A stretch of DNA of 64,000 bases from Candidatus Thiodiazotropha sp. 'RUGA'. Its GTDB lineage: Bacteria; Pseudomonadota; Gammaproteobacteria; Chromatiales; Chromatiaceae. The position numbers were made by a program, and so were the translations under genes. Location: NCBI GenBank assembly GCA_016842065.1, contig JAEPDS010000013.1:36790-100789 (forward strand). Reading direction: 5' to 3'. Below are positions 44,309-54,806 of the stretch, in pieces (within the stretch, counting starts at the first letter, position 1; every line of letters begins with the position of its first letter). The notes beneath the pieces are model-generated. The model ran no database searches, was not told the origin of the DNA, and saw only the letters and a program-made list of their open reading frames with translations.

Positions 44309-46684
44309 CTAATCTCTCAGTTTCGCGCCCGTATCCTTAGCCAACCGTTGTAACACAGCGTCGACCACCTCATCCACTTCCTTATCAGTAAGAGTGTGTG
44401 ATTTTTCCTGTAAAATCAATCCCAATGCGAGACTTTTTCGACCCGAATCTATGTTTTCTCCAGTATAGACATCAAAAAGCAGGATGTCTGTAATAATTTT
44501 GCCTGATTCGTCACGAATAAGATTCCTGATCGACTCGAAACTGACGTTTTCGTCCACCACCAGAGCGATATCTCGACGGATGGATGGGTATTTGGAGAGC
44601 GCCTGAAATCCAGGCAGCAGACCCTCGGCCAGATTCTCCAAAGCCAATTCGAACACAAACGTCGCCCCATTCAGGCCCATCTTCCGCTCCAGTTCGGGAT
44701 GCAGCATGCCCAACATGCCAACGACCCTGTCGTGGATACGCACCTCGGCAGATTGACCTGGATGCAGTGCAGGATGTTTAACGGCAGTAAAACCAATATC
44801 TTGATGGTGCCCCGTCAGGCTCAGCAGCGCTTCAAGGTCCGCCTTGATATCGTAAAAATCGACCGCCCGGCCGGCTTCACCCCACTGCTCTGCCTGGGCA
44901 TTACCCGCGATCAAACCGGCAATCATCGGTTCCTGCTCGATACCGTCCCCCTGACGAAAGCAGAGACCGGACTCGAAAATCCGCACCCGTTGCTGCTGCC
45001 TCGACTGGTTGTAGACCGCTGTCTGGATCAATCCCGGCCACAGAGAGGTGCGCATGACCGACATATCCGCGGAGATCGGATTGGCGAGGCGAATGCCTTT
45101 GGCATCCGGATCGACCTGCGCCTCGATCTCCGGACTGATGAAACTGTAGGTGATCACTTCCTGGTAATCTCGCCCGACCAACAGGTTTTTTGCGCTCTGC
45201 AGACTGAATTCAGCCTCCCGGCGATCGGCCATGACCATCGCGGACTTGCCTCTGTGAGGCGGAATTTTGGCGTAGCCGTAGATGCGCCCAATCTCTTCGA
45301 TCAGGTCCTCTTCGATGGCGATATCGAATCGGCAGCTCGGCGCTGTTACCCGCCAGCCTGCGGTCATTTCGATGATCCTCATATCGAGACGGTTGAGAAT
45401 ATCGGTCACTTCGGCCCGATCGATTTCAACCCCGAGCAGACGATTGACCCGATCCGCGCGCAGCAGAATCTCCGGTCGCTGCTGGATCATCGACTCATTG
45501 TTCGCTTCCACCACCGGGCCCAATTCGCCACCGGCAATCTCTACCAGCAGTTGAGATGCCCGTTGCATCGCCTTGGCCTGCAGGTAGGGATCGACGCCCC
45601 GTTCAAAACGGTGAGAGGAGTCGGTATGCAGCCCATAGGCTCTGGCTTTGCCACTGATGGCGGTCGGTGCGAAAAAGGCACTCTCCAGCAGGATATCCTG
45701 GGTCGTGTCCGACACCGCCGAATCCTCACCACCCATGATACCGGCCAATGCCAGAGGGCGTTTCGCATCGGCGATCACCAGGGTCCCTTCGATGAGTTCG
45801 ATCTCCTGTCCGCCGATCAGGGTCAGCTTCTCGCCAGACTCGGCCATTCGTACCCGGATCCCCGTTTCGACCTTCTGCAGATCGAAACCGTGCATCGGTT
45901 GTCCCAGTTCCAACATGACATAGTTGGTCACATCCACAACCGGCCCGAGCGATCGTACATCACCACGACGCAGGCGCTCCTGCATCCACAACGGTGTCTG
46001 TGCATTGATATCCACACCCGTCACAACGCGGCAGAGATATCTGGGACAGGCCTGGTCCGCTTCCAGTGCCACATTCACCCGTTCATCGGTGCTTGCCGGC
46101 TGGGACTCGATGCGGGGAAACTCAACCGCACAGCGATTGATCACCCCCACCTCTCGGGCAATACCGAGCAGTCCCAGGCAGTCACTGCGGTCCGGGGTAA
46201 GATCCACATCGATGCTCTGATCTTCAAGCCCCAGGTACTGGCGAAAATCATCGCCAATCGGGGCATCTTGTGGCAACGGCATGATGCCGTCGGACTGTTC
46301 CGCCAATCCCAGCTCGCTGGCAGAGCAGATCATCCCGGTTGAGCTGACACCTCTGAGTTTTGCCTTTTTGATCTTGAAATCACCAGGCAATCGGGCACCG
46401 ACCGTGGCGACCGGCACGCGCATCCCGGCGGCAACGTTCTTCGCCCCACAGACAATCTGCAGTGGCTCCTCAGCGCCGATACTGACCTGACATACGCTCA
46501 ATTTGTCCGCATCCGGGTGGGCTTCACGGGCCAACACCTCACCAACCACTACCCCATTGAATGCGGCAGCGACCGGTTCAACGGAGTCCACCTCCAGACC
46601 GGCCATACTCAACTGGTCCGCCAACTCCTGGGTTGCCACCGGTGGATTGACCCACTCTCTTAACCAGGCTTCACTGAATTTCAT
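44309..46684 (-). CDS. pheT: Phenylalanyl-tRNA synthetase beta subunit
   Basis: This is the tRNA-binding and editing subunit of the alpha2-beta2 PheRS. The 791-aa chain has an N-terminal EMAP-type tRNA-binding domain (about 40-150, beginning [20 protein letters not shown]), the B3/4 editing domain, B5, the catalytic-like core, and a C-terminal FDX-ACB anticodon-binding domain ([19 protein letters not shown]). It follows pheS by 47 bp. Confidence 0.98.
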   Translation of the reverse strand: MKFSEAWLREWVNPPVATQELADQLSMAGLEVDSVEPVAAAFNGVVVGEVLAREAHPDADKLSVCQVSIGAEEPLQIVCGAKNVAAGMRVPVATVGARLPGDFKIKKAKLRGVSSTGMICSASELGLAEQSDGIMPLPQDAPIGDDFRQYLGLEDQSIDVDLTPDRSDCLGLLGIAREVGVINRCAVEFPRIESQPASTDERVNVALEADQACPRYLCRVVTGVDINAQTPLWMQERLRRGDVRSLGPVVDVTNYVMLELGQPMHGFDLQKVETGIRVRMAESGEKLTLIGGQEIELIEGTLVIADAKRPLALAGIMGGEDSAVSDTTQDILLESAFFAPTAISGKARAYGLHTDSSHRFERGVDPYLQAKAMQRASQLLVEIAGGELGPVVEANNESMIQQRPEILLRADRVNRLLGVEIDRAEVTDILNRLDMRIIEMTAGWRVTAPSCRFDIAIEEDLIEEIGRIYGYAKIPPHRGKSAMVMADRREAEFSLQSAKNLLVGRDYQEVITYSFISPEIEAQVDPDAKGIRLANPISADMSVMRTSLWPGLIQTAVYNQSRQQQRVRIFESGLCFRQGDGIEQEPMIAGLIAGNAQAEQWGEAGRAVDFYDIKADLEALLSLTGHHQDIGFTAVKHPALHPGQSAEVRIHDRVVGMLGMLHPELERKMGLNGATFVFELALENLAEGLLPGFQALSKYPSIRRDIALVVDENVSFESIRNLIRDESGKIITDILLFDVYTGENIDSGRKSLALGLILQEKSHTLTDKEVDEVVDAVLQRLAKDTGAKLRD

Positions 46685-46731
46685 GCTTATCTACCACTCT
46701 ATAGCTCTACTGACGCCGAACAGACCGTTTA

Positions 46732-47775
<1,044 letters not shown>

Positions 47776-47804
47776 TCAAGTGAGCGAATTAAGGGATCCA
47801 TGAC

Positions 47805-47834
47805 AAAAAAAGGGGAAAGCCTCAGGCCTTCCCC
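47805..47834 (-). terminator. Terminator/attenuator between rplT and pheS
   Basis: On the minus strand GGGGAAGGCC and GGCTTTCCCC pair over ten positions (one G-T) around TGA, followed by seven T residues. It starts 47 bp after the rplT stop and 44 bp before the pheS start. E. coli pheST is controlled by attenuation, but no Phe-rich leader peptide is seen here. Confidence 0.9.
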
Positions 47835-47880
47835 TTCTTTGCTTACTCTGCCGCCGGACGAACCGGAAAACAGCAGTTAT

Positions 47881-48240
47881 TTAGCTGGAAAGCGCGGCCT
47901 TGGCCTGTTCTGCCAGCACGCTAAATGCCGCCTTGTCGTTCACCGCCAGGTCAGCCAGCATCTTACGATCGACTTCGATGTTAGCCAGATGCAGACCGTT
48001 GATCATGCGGCTGTAAGAGAGACCGTTGTCACGCGCGCCGGCATTGATCCGGGCAATCCACAGCGCACGGAACTGGCGCTTTTTCTGACGGCGATCGCGA
48101 TAAGCATATTGACCGGCCTTGATGACCGCCTGCTTCGCGACACGATAAACTTTTCTACGGGCACCGTAATAACCCTTAGCTTCATCAAGCACCTTTTTAT
48201 GACGGGCGCGTGCTTGTACACCACGTTTTACTCGAGACAT
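47881..48240 (-). CDS. rplT: 50S ribosomal protein bL20
   Basis: bL20 is needed early in 50S assembly and represses its own operon in E. coli by binding mRNA. The 119-aa protein begins [19 protein letters not shown] and contains [17 protein letters not shown] and [19 protein letters not shown]. It lies 22 bp after rpmI in the infC-rpmI-rplT operon. Confidence 0.99.
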   Translation of the reverse strand: MSRVKRGVQARARHKKVLDEAKGYYGARRKVYRVAKQAVIKAGQYAYRDRRQKKRQFRALWIARINAGARDNGLSYSRMINGLHLANIEVDRKMLADLAVNDKAAFSVLAEQAKAALSS

Positions 48241-48262
48241 TGTTCAGATCCGATTCGTTAAG

Positions 48263-48460
48263 TTAGGCGTAAGGCATCATACGACGGGCGATCGCCACAT
48301 CGGACTTTGCGATGGTGTTGGGTGAACGCAACTGGCGTTTCCGCTTGGTGCTCTTCTTGGTCAGAATATGACGGCGATGAGAGCAGTTACGCTTGAATGA
48401 ACCGGACGAGGTGCGTTTGAACCGTTTGGCCGCACCACGATTAGTCTTAATCTTGGGCAT
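48263..48460 (-). CDS. rpmI: 50S ribosomal protein bL35
   Basis: This small basic ribosomal protein of 65 aa begins [20 protein letters not shown] and contains the family motif [15 protein letters not shown]. It lies between infC and rplT. Confidence 0.99.
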   Translation of the reverse strand: MPKIKTNRGAAKRFKRTSSGSFKRNCSHRRHILTKKSTKRKRQLRSPNTIAKSDVAIARRMMPYA

Positions 48461-48480
48461 CGTTTTAACTCCGCGATTTG

Positions 48481-48496
48481 TACGCCTTAAGGCGTA
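48481..48496. repeat. Perfect 16-bp palindrome between infC and rpmI
   Basis: TACGCCTTAAGGCGTA is a perfect palindrome 7 bp after the infC stop codon. On the minus strand the T-run comes before it rather than after, so it is not an intrinsic terminator. It may be an RNA hairpin that affects rpmI translation or operon mRNA processing. Confidence 0.6.
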
Positions 48497-48503
48497 AAAA
48501 AAG

Positions 48504-49022
48504 TTACTTTTTCTTGGGACCGAGCACCATCACCATCTGGCGGCCTTCCATCGCGGGTTTCTGTTCCATCTGACCATAGTCAGCCAGATCCTTTTCAACC
48601 CGTTCAAGAAGCTCCAAACCCAATTCACGGTGAGCGTGCTCACGACCACGGAACCGCATGGTTACCTTGGTCTTATCCCCATCTTCAAGGAAACGTATCA
48701 GGTTGCGCAGTTTTACCTGATAATCCCCTTCGCCAGTCCCTGGCCGGAATTTGATCTCTTTGATATGAACCTGCTTCTGCTTTTTCTTGGCAGCCTGTTT
48801 CGTCTTCTTCAATTCGAATAGAAACTTGCCGTAATCCATCACGCGACAAACCGGGGGCTCCCCGTTCGGCACGATCTCCACCAAATCCAGTCCTGCATCC
48901 TGAGCAGCCCTGAGGGCCTCTTCAATCGATACAACACCTACTTGTTCACCATCAGCGCCAATGAGTCTTACTTTAACAGCCGTAATGTCATCATTAAGAC
49001 GGTGCTTTTTCACAGCAGCGAT
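48504..49022 (-). CDS. infC: Translation initiation factor IF-3, probable AUC start
   Basis: IF3 checks start-codon pairing and keeps ribosomal subunits apart. The sequence has the N-terminal domain ([20 protein letters not shown]), a Lys-rich linker ([20 protein letters not shown]) and the C-terminal domain ([20 protein letters not shown]). There is no suitable ATG. GGAGG lies eight bases before an ATC at 49022, giving a 172-aa protein beginning (M)[10 protein letters not shown], the normal IF3 N-terminus. IF3 discriminates against such codons, so an AUU/AUC start allows self-regulation, known in E. coli. A GTG three codons later is the alternative. Confidence 0.93.
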   Translation of the reverse strand: MAAVKKHRLNDDITAVKVRLIGADGEQVGVVSIEEALRAAQDAGLDLVEIVPNGEPPVCRVMDYGKFLFELKKTKQAAKKKQKQVHIKEIKFRPGTGEGDYQVKLRNLIRFLEDGDKTKVTMRFRGREHAHRELGLELLERVEKDLADYGQMEQKPAMEGRQMVMVLGPKKK

Positions 49023-49059
49023 AGTCGGTTCCTCCAAAAAGTCCAAACCCTAAAAGTAG

Positions 49060-49086
49060 AAAAAGCACCGGAAAACCAGTGCTTTT
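49060..49086 (-). terminator. Terminator between thrS and infC
   Basis: On the minus strand AAAAGCACTGG and CCGGTGCTTTT pair over eleven positions (one T-G) around TTTT, and the T-run continues past the stem. It begins 4 bp after the thrS stop codon and 38 bp before the infC start, so infC is expressed by read-through or from a promoter inside thrS. Confidence 0.88.
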
Positions 49087-49090
49087 ACAC

Positions 49091-51007
49091 TCAATTTACT
49101 CGTTGAGACACTTCTGCGTTGGCCCGCTCCATGAACTCGCTCAGCGGCATGGATCCCAGATCCTCACCCGTGCGAGTACGCACAGCGACGGTCCCTTCCT
49201 CCATCTCCCGATCACCAATGACCAGAAGATAAGGCACGCGCATCAACGTATGCTCGCGGATTTTAAAGCCAATCTTCTCATTTCTCAAGTCCGATTCGAC
49301 CCGAAATCCGTTATCCCGCAGTGATTTGAGGCATTTATTCAGATATTCGGACTGCCGATCGGTGATATTCAGCAGCACAGCCTGCACTGGAGCCAGCCAG
49401 ATCGGCAGTGCGCCAGCATAGTGCTCGATGAGGATTCCGATGAATCGCTCCAGCGATCCAAGGATCGCCCGATGCAGCATTACAGGCACCTTTTTACTAT
49501 TATCTTCAGCAATATAGCTCGCACCAAGACGATCTGGCATGGAGAAATCAAGCTGTATGGTGCCCAGCTGCCAGACCCGGCCGAGACAGTCCCGCAGGGA
49601 GAATTCGATCTTCGGTCCGTAGAAGGCGCCCTCCCCCGGTTGCAGCTCCCAATCGAGTCCCTGCTGATTGAGGGCTTCTTCCAGCGCTTTCTCCGCTTTA
49701 TCCCAAACCTCATCCGAACCCACCCGTTTTTCCGGTCGGGTGGAGAGCTTCACCAGCACTTCGTCGAAGCCAAAATCCTTGTAGACCTCGAGCAGCAAGG
49801 TGTTAAAAGCGATCACCTCGGAGAGAATCTGATCTTCGGTACAGAAAATATGCGCATCGTCCTGTACGAAGTTTCTCACCCGCATCAGACCATGCAGGGT
49901 GCCGGAGGGTTCGTTTCGATGGCAGGAACCAAATTCCGCCAGGCGCAGCGGCAGATCCCGGTAACTCTTCAGTCCATGGTTGTAGATCTGAATATGCGCC
50001 GGGCAGTTCATCGGCTTGATGGCGTAGACCCGATCATCGGTCTCTGTAACGAAAATGTCGTCACGGAATTTATCCCAATGCCCCGATTTCTCCCACAGGC
50101 TGCGATCGATCACCTGCGGCGTATGCACCTCCTGGTAACCGTTATCTTTCAGCTTGTCCCGGACATATTGCTGAACTGTAAGGTAGATGCGCCAGCCCTT
50201 GTCGTGCCAGAAGGCCATACCGGGAGACTCTTCCTGGGTGTGGAACAGATCCTGGGTCTTGCCGATTTTGCGGTGATCCCGTTTTTCGGCCTCTTCCAGT
50301 CGGTGCAGATAGGCCTTCAGCTCCTTCTTGTCCCGCCAGGCCGTGCCGTAGATACGCTGCAGCATCTCGTTGTTGGAGTCGCCCCGCCAGTAGGCACCGG
50401 CCACTTTCATCAATTTGAAGCCCTTACCCAGCATGTTTGTGCTGGGCAGGTGGGGACCACGACAGACATCGAACCACTCACCCTGGCGATAGACGGAAAC
50501 CTCTTCGCCCTCAGGGATGAACTCTTTGATGATTTCGACCTTATAGGTCTCACCGATCGAGTCGAAAGTCTTGATCGCCTCTTCCCGATCCCAGACTTCC
50601 CGGGTAATCGGCAGATTGCGCTTGACGATCTCCTGCATCCGCTGTTCGATCTTTTTCAGATCTTCCGGTGTAAACGGCTCGTCACGGGCGAAGTCGTAGT
50701 AGAAACCATCTTCAATGGCAGGACCGATGGTCACCTGGGTACCGGGATAGAGCTCCTGTACCGCTTGCGCCATAACATGGGCCGCATCGTGGCGTAACAG
50801 AGGCAGGGCATCATCGTCACGACTGGTAACGATGGCAAGTTCACTGTCCACCTCGATCAGAAAGGAGGTATCGACCAGTTCACCATTGACCCGGCCGGCC
50901 ATGGCCGCCTTGGCCAGACCTGGACCGATATCGGCCGCCACATCATGGACCGTTACCGAATCGTTAAAAGTACGTTGGGAACCATCGGGAAGAGAGATAA
51001 CAGGCAT
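49091..51007 (-). CDS. thrS: Threonyl-tRNA synthetase
   Basis: This class II synthetase charges tRNA-Thr. The 638-aa chain has an N-terminal TGS domain ([20 protein letters not shown]), an editing domain with the [11 protein letters not shown] zinc-type motif and a catalytic core with [20 protein letters not shown] (zinc Cys), [20 protein letters not shown] and the [16 protein letters not shown] anticodon-binding domain. It leads the conserved thrS-infC-rpmI-rplT order. Confidence 0.99.
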   Translation of the reverse strand: MPVISLPDGSQRTFNDSVTVHDVAADIGPGLAKAAMAGRVNGELVDTSFLIEVDSELAIVTSRDDDALPLLRHDAAHVMAQAVQELYPGTQVTIGPAIEDGFYYDFARDEPFTPEDLKKIEQRMQEIVKRNLPITREVWDREEAIKTFDSIGETYKVEIIKEFIPEGEEVSVYRQGEWFDVCRGPHLPSTNMLGKGFKLMKVAGAYWRGDSNNEMLQRIYGTAWRDKKELKAYLHRLEEAEKRDHRKIGKTQDLFHTQEESPGMAFWHDKGWRIYLTVQQYVRDKLKDNGYQEVHTPQVIDRSLWEKSGHWDKFRDDIFVTETDDRVYAIKPMNCPAHIQIYNHGLKSYRDLPLRLAEFGSCHRNEPSGTLHGLMRVRNFVQDDAHIFCTEDQILSEVIAFNTLLLEVYKDFGFDEVLVKLSTRPEKRVGSDEVWDKAEKALEEALNQQGLDWELQPGEGAFYGPKIEFSLRDCLGRVWQLGTIQLDFSMPDRLGASYIAEDNSKKVPVMLHRAILGSLERFIGILIEHYAGALPIWLAPVQAVLLNITDRQSEYLNKCLKSLRDNGFRVESDLRNEKIGFKIREHTLMRVPYLLVIGDREMEEGTVAVRTRTGEDLGSMPLSEFMERANAEVSQRVN

Positions 51008-51056
51008 TCGTGTGCATCCTCATCAGTGGTGGCCCATACGAGAGGCCACTTGAAAC

Positions 51057-51083
51057 AAAAAAAGCCGGCGCATCAGGGCCGGC
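51057..51083 (-). terminator. Terminator in the thrS leader
   Basis: On the minus strand GCCGGC and GCCGGC (51083-51078 and 51069-51064) form a 6-bp stem with an 8-base loop, followed by seven T residues. It lies 50 bp before the thrS ATG and downstream of the promoter-like site at 51125-51153, so it could attenuate thrS. Confidence 0.8.
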
Positions 51084-51124
51084 CCGCTAGGTAAGAGTTT
51101 TCCGTCTTACGGTTGGTTAATGTT

Positions 51125-51153
51125 GTTATAAAATCAACAAGTTAATCAACCAA
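51125..51153 (-). promoter_or_regulatory. Sigma-70-like promoter upstream of thrS
   Basis: The minus strand has TTGGTT (51153-51148), a 17-bp spacer and TATAAC (51130-51125). The transcript would start near 51118, pass a small hairpin (GTAAGA/TCTTAC around 51090-51110) and meet the terminator at 51057-51083 before thrS. Confidence 0.55.
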
Positions 51154-51560
51154 CTCAATTTCGGTGGAAGTCTAATCCATCGCTACTTCCAAGTCAAAAG
51201 GATCTGATGTTTTTTGCGCAGAAATCCAAATCTTCTTGCGACTGAAGCAGGGGCGCGAATAACTTCATAGAGAGACCAGTTTGGATAGTGATTGATATTG
51301 CGCGTTATCTGCCTAATTCAAATCCTCCAAATATGTCAGAGTGTGCCGGTATTACTCACTGGCTGGCTATCAAACCTGCCAACAATCTCTTCATTACCAG
51401 GCGATAAACGATCAACCCTAAGCCAGGCCTCTTTTATAAATTCAGCTGACTCTGGATCAGAACTTTCAGCCATCGTGCAGACACGCTAAAAGCACTTAAA
51501 AAGCTCATCTTAGAAAGATGTAATCCGATTCAATTGGAGTTTCAATCATGCTGCCGCATT
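51154..51560. other. Intergenic region between thrS and znuA
   Basis: Apart from the thrS promoter on one side and the Zur box on the other, the roughly 400 bp here show no convincing gene, tRNA or repeat. Confidence 0.35.
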
Positions 51561-51577
51561 ATGTTACAATATAACAT
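51561..51577 (+). promoter_or_regulatory. Zur box upstream of znuA
   Basis: ATGTTACAATATAACAT is a near-perfect palindrome that matches the gammaproteobacterial Zur operator (GTTATAnTATAAC core). It lies 35 bp before the ATG of znuA. With zinc bound, Zur would block transcription of znuA-zur-znuC-znuB. Confidence 0.85.
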
Positions 51578-51611
51578 TACAGTAAAAGAAAACTTTTTAT
51601 TATCAAGCATC

Positions 51612-52604
51612 ATGACTCACAGAAGTAAGCCGTCTGCCACTCTACTGATCTTCATTGCAACCATTTTGTTCAGCGGTTCCAGTTCAGCCGGACTCAAGGT
51701 GGTGGTCAGCATTCTACCGGTACACTCCCTGGTTTCAGGCTTGATGAGTGGCGTCGGCGAACCCTACCTGCTGCTGAAAGGCAATCAGTCGCCCCATACC
51801 ATGACACTCAAGCCATCGGATGTCCGGGCGATGAACCAGGCCGACCTTCTGGTGTGGATCGGTGATTCGCTGGAGTCACCGCTCTCCAGCGTGATCGAAA
51901 ATGATAACAACCCAGATCGTGTGATCAGTTTGCTGGATATTCCCAACATGCATTTTCTGCCCGTGCGGCATGATCTCGATTGGGCCAGTCATGATCATGA
52001 AGAAGACCATGATCACGAAGAACAACATGACCACAAAGAACACCATGATCATGCAAAACACCCTGAATCAGATCACGGCGACGAAACAGATAACCATATC
52101 TGGCTCTCCCCTGCGAATGCCCGCAGCATGGTGCGTCATCTCGCCAAGGTGCTGATCGATCTGGATCCCGGTCACAGCGAGAAATACCAATCCAACCTGA
52201 AGCGCATGCTGCAGCAAATCGATCAATCGGAGATGGCATTCAAGACCACAGTCTCTGCTGTAAAAAATCGTCCATTCATTGTATTCCATGATGCCTATCA
52301 CTACCTTGAAGACCATTTCAGTCTCAAGGCTGTCGGCTCAGTCAGTATCAGTCCGGAACGCCAGAGTGGTGCCAAACATATCCATGAACTGCGGCAGAAA
52401 ATCCGCAGGCTGGAGGCCATCTGTGTCTTCAGTGAGCCGCAGTTTCAACCGAAACTGGTCGATACCCTGATTGACGGTACCGATGCATCTGCCGGTATAC
52501 TGGATCCACTGGGCATGGCGCTTACTCCAGGAGAGGAGGCCTATTTTCAATTGATGAACGGCTTAGCTGAAAACCTTGCATCCTGTCTGGGTGGTGTAAA
52601 ATGA
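51612..52604 (+). CDS. znuA: Periplasmic zinc-binding protein ZnuA
   Basis: ZnuA is the high-affinity zinc receptor of ZnuABC. The 330-aa precursor has a signal peptide (cut after about SGSSSA), cluster A-I fold with VSILPVHSLVSGLM, GNQSPHTMTLKPSD (metal His), a His/Asp/Glu-rich loop (about residues 118-150, typical of zinc-specific ZnuA), DNHIWLSPANAR, VFHDAYHYLEDHF and FSEPQFQPKL. The ATG at 51612 was chosen so that the signal peptide is at the N-terminus and the Zur box lies upstream rather than inside the gene. It overlaps zur by 4 bp. Confidence 0.95.
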   Translation: MTHRSKPSATLLIFIATILFSGSSSAGLKVVVSILPVHSLVSGLMSGVGEPYLLLKGNQSPHTMTLKPSDVRAMNQADLLVWIGDSLESPLSSVIENDNNPDRVISLLDIPNMHFLPVRHDLDWASHDHEEDHDHEEQHDHKEHHDHAKHPESDHGDETDNHIWLSPANARSMVRHLAKVLIDLDPGHSEKYQSNLKRMLQQIDQSEMAFKTTVSAVKNRPFIVFHDAYHYLEDHFSLKAVGSVSISPERQSGAKHIHELRQKIRRLEAICVFSEPQFQPKLVDTLIDGTDASAGILDPLGMALTPGEEAYFQLMNGLAENLASCLGGVK

Positions 52605-53098
52605 CTCACAATAATCCACCCTTCCCAAGTGCTGACCACGATCACAAACACTGCGTCTCCCATGCGCTGAAAAATGCTGAAGCCTATTGTCAGCAACAGG
52701 GATTACGTCTGACCAAGCTGCGTCATCAGGTCTTGGAGTTGATCTGGGCCAACCATCAACCGGTTGGTGCCTATGAGCTGCTCGATCAGTTGACCCACGA
52801 AGGACGCAAAGCAGCGCCGCCCACAGTCTATCGGGCATTGGATTTCCTGATGGAGAACGGCCTGGTGCACCGCATCAGCTCACGTAACGCCTATGTGGGT
52901 TGCAGCCATGCCGGACACGATCACACGGCACAGTTTCTGATCTGTGAGAGCTGCGGACAGGTAGCGGAACTGGATAATGCCCAGATCGGTTCTGTCATCG
53001 CGAAAGGTGCGAATCAACTCGGTTTCACTGTGGCGCAATGGACGCTGGAGATCAGCGGTACCTGCGATCAGTGCAAACATAGAAGTCAAGATGAGTAA
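52601..53098 (+). CDS. zur: Zinc uptake regulator Zur
   Basis: This Fur-family repressor uses zinc as co-repressor. The 165-aa protein has a His-rich N-terminus ([10 protein letters not shown]), a winged helix ([40 protein letters not shown]) and a dimerisation domain with metal ligands in [19 protein letters not shown] and a C-terminal CDQC. The two CxxC pairs form the structural zinc site. It lies inside the operon it likely controls. Confidence 0.95.
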   Translation: MTHNNPPFPSADHDHKHCVSHALKNAEAYCQQQGLRLTKLRHQVLELIWANHQPVGAYELLDQLTHEGRKAAPPTVYRALDFLMENGLVHRISSRNAYVGCSHAGHDHTAQFLICESCGQVAELDNAQIGSVIAKGANQLGFTVAQWTLEISGTCDQCKHRSQDE

Positions 53099-53861
53099 CC
53101 AGCCAGAGACGCTGATCGAAGCTAAAGCGGTTAGCATCTCTCATCAGGGAAGAGCGGTACTGCAGGATGTGGACATGGCGGTTCGGCGCGGGGAGATTGT
53201 AACTCTGATCGGACCCAATGGCGCCGGAAAAACAACCTTGATACGCGTCATGCTTGGCCTGATCAAAGCCGACAGTGGCAAAGTCGTCCGATCAGCGGGA
53301 CTCTGCATCGGCTACATGCCCCAGAACTTGTCCCTCTCGGAGAATATGCCACTAACCGTCAGGCGTTTTCTCGCGATGGCGGGCAAAAACAGCAAACTCA
53401 GCATGCAGGATGTTCTGCAGGAGTTGGCTATCGAGCCGCTTGCCGATTACCCCATGCAGCGGCTCTCCGGGGGTGAACACCAGCGGGTGCTGCTGGCCCG
53501 AGCCCTGTTGCGGCAACCGGATCTGCTGGTATTGGACGAACCGGTTCAAGGTGTGGATATCACCGGTCAAGCGGCTCTCTACAACCTGATCACCCGTATC
53601 CGCAATCGTTTCAACTGTGGTGTATTGATGATCTCCCATGATCTTCACCTGGTGATGGCGAATACGGACCAGGTGCTCTGCCTCAACCATCACGTCTGCT
53701 GCTCCGGTCATCCGGACAGCGTCAGTCAGCATCCCGCCTATCTGGAACTGTTCGGCACCGCTGCCCAGGCGGAACTGGCGATCTATACCCATCATCATGA
53801 CCACACTCATGACATCCATGGCAATGTGGAGTCTGATCACGAGGGGCATGGGCATGGATGA
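53091..53861 (+). CDS. znuC: Zinc ABC transporter ATPase ZnuC
   Basis: ZnuC is the ATPase that powers zinc import. The 256-aa protein has Walker [17 protein letters not shown], signature [15 protein letters not shown], Walker [13 protein letters not shown] and the switch [10 protein letters not shown]. The C-terminus is His-rich ([12 protein letters not shown]...), as in known ZnuC. The ATG at 53091 was chosen because it gives the normal N-terminus; it overlaps zur by 8 bp. Confidence 0.95.
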   Translation: MSNQPETLIEAKAVSISHQGRAVLQDVDMAVRRGEIVTLIGPNGAGKTTLIRVMLGLIKADSGKVVRSAGLCIGYMPQNLSLSENMPLTVRRFLAMAGKNSKLSMQDVLQELAIEPLADYPMQRLSGGEHQRVLLARALLRQPDLLVLDEPVQGVDITGQAALYNLITRIRNRFNCGVLMISHDLHLVMANTDQVLCLNHHVCCSGHPDSVSQHPAYLELFGTAAQAELAIYTHHHDHTHDIHGNVESDHEGHGHG

Positions 53862-54639
53862 TTTTCTGCTAAGAGCGGTGGTCGCCGGACTGGGGGTCGC
53901 ACTGGTAACCGGCCCATTGGGTGTGTTCGTGGTGTGGAGAAGAATGGCCTATTTCGGTGACACACTCGCCCATTCCGCCCTGCTCGGTATCGCGCTCGGT
54001 TTTCTGCTGGGAATCAACCTCAATCTTTCCGTGATCCTGCTGAGTATCCTGCTTGCCCTGTTACTGGTCGGCATGAACAGAAACAGCCACCTTTCTCACG
54101 ATACCCAACTCGGCATTCTGGCCCATAGCGCCCTCTCTCTGGGTCTGGTGGTGATGGCCTTCCAAACCTCGGTAAGGGTCGATCTGATGGCCTATCTGTT
54201 TGGTGACATTCTGGCGGTCAACGCCACCGATCTGTTGTGGGTCTGGGGGGGTGGATTCGTGGTTCTCACCATCCTGATGCTGATCTGGAGACCCTTGCTG
54301 TCAATCACGGTTCATGAAGAGCTGGCACAGGTCGAAGGCACCCCGGTGGTGGCCGTACGAATCGCCTTTATGCTGCTCATCGCACTGGTGATTGCGGTAT
54401 CGATGAAAATCGTTGGTGTGCTGTTGGTTACATCCATGATGATTATCCCAGCAGCGGCGGCAAGAAACCTCAGCCGCACACCGGAACAGATGGCGTTACT
54501 GGCGGCCGTGATGGGCGCCATAGCGGTCATCCTGGGACTGGCAGGCTCCTGGCAATGGGACACACCGGCAGGGCCCTCGGTGGTGGTAGCGGCAGCCCTG
54601 TTGTTCAGTGTTGTCAGAATCGTGATACCGGCTAGATAA
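53854..54639 (+). CDS. znuB: Zinc ABC transporter permease ZnuB
   Basis: ZnuB is the inner-membrane channel of ZnuABC. The 261-aa protein has about eight membrane helices and the family motif [20 protein letters not shown] near residues 30-50, plus the [11 protein letters not shown] and [11 protein letters not shown] segments. The ATG at 53854 follows the GGCATGGGC overlap with znuC (8 bp) and gives a normal start; an ATG two codons earlier is also possible. Confidence 0.95.
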   Translation: MDDFLLRAVVAGLGVALVTGPLGVFVVWRRMAYFGDTLAHSALLGIALGFLLGINLNLSVILLSILLALLLVGMNRNSHLSHDTQLGILAHSALSLGLVVMAFQTSVRVDLMAYLFGDILAVNATDLLWVWGGGFVVLTILMLIWRPLLSITVHEELAQVEGTPVVAVRIAFMLLIALVIAVSMKIVGVLLVTSMMIIPAAAARNLSRTPEQMALLAAVMGAIAVILGLAGSWQWDTPAGPSVVVAAALLFSVVRIVIPAR

Positions 54640-54674
54640 GACGATTCACTGCGGATTGACAGTCTACTGATCAA

Positions 54675-54794
54675 CCGTGAATGAACACCAATCACCGCAA
54701 AAAGCTCTCAAATCAATGATCCTACTACCGGCAGATCAGAAATCAGCACCTGAAGTAGTTAGCCCTATTTGCGTTCATTAGCGTTCATTTACGG
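54675..54794. repeat. Inverted-repeat element, copy C
   Basis: The 27-bp arms at 54675-54701 and 54768-54794 match each other inverted at about 22 of 27 positions. They share the CCGnnAATG...AAT...CGCAAA pattern of copies A and B. The spacer is 66 bp. The element lies between the convergent znuB and the 388-aa gene and could form a transcript-end hairpin. Confidence 0.75.
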
Positions 54795-54806
54795 ACTGAT
54801 TCTCTT

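Noticed and set aside
44699..46342. A 547-codon plus-strand frame opposite pheT
   Set aside because: Antisense to a clear synthetase gene, with low-complexity His/Gln/Arg-rich translation and no domain.
49421..50797. A 458-codon plus-strand frame opposite thrS
   Set aside because: Antisense shadow of thrS with no recognisable family.
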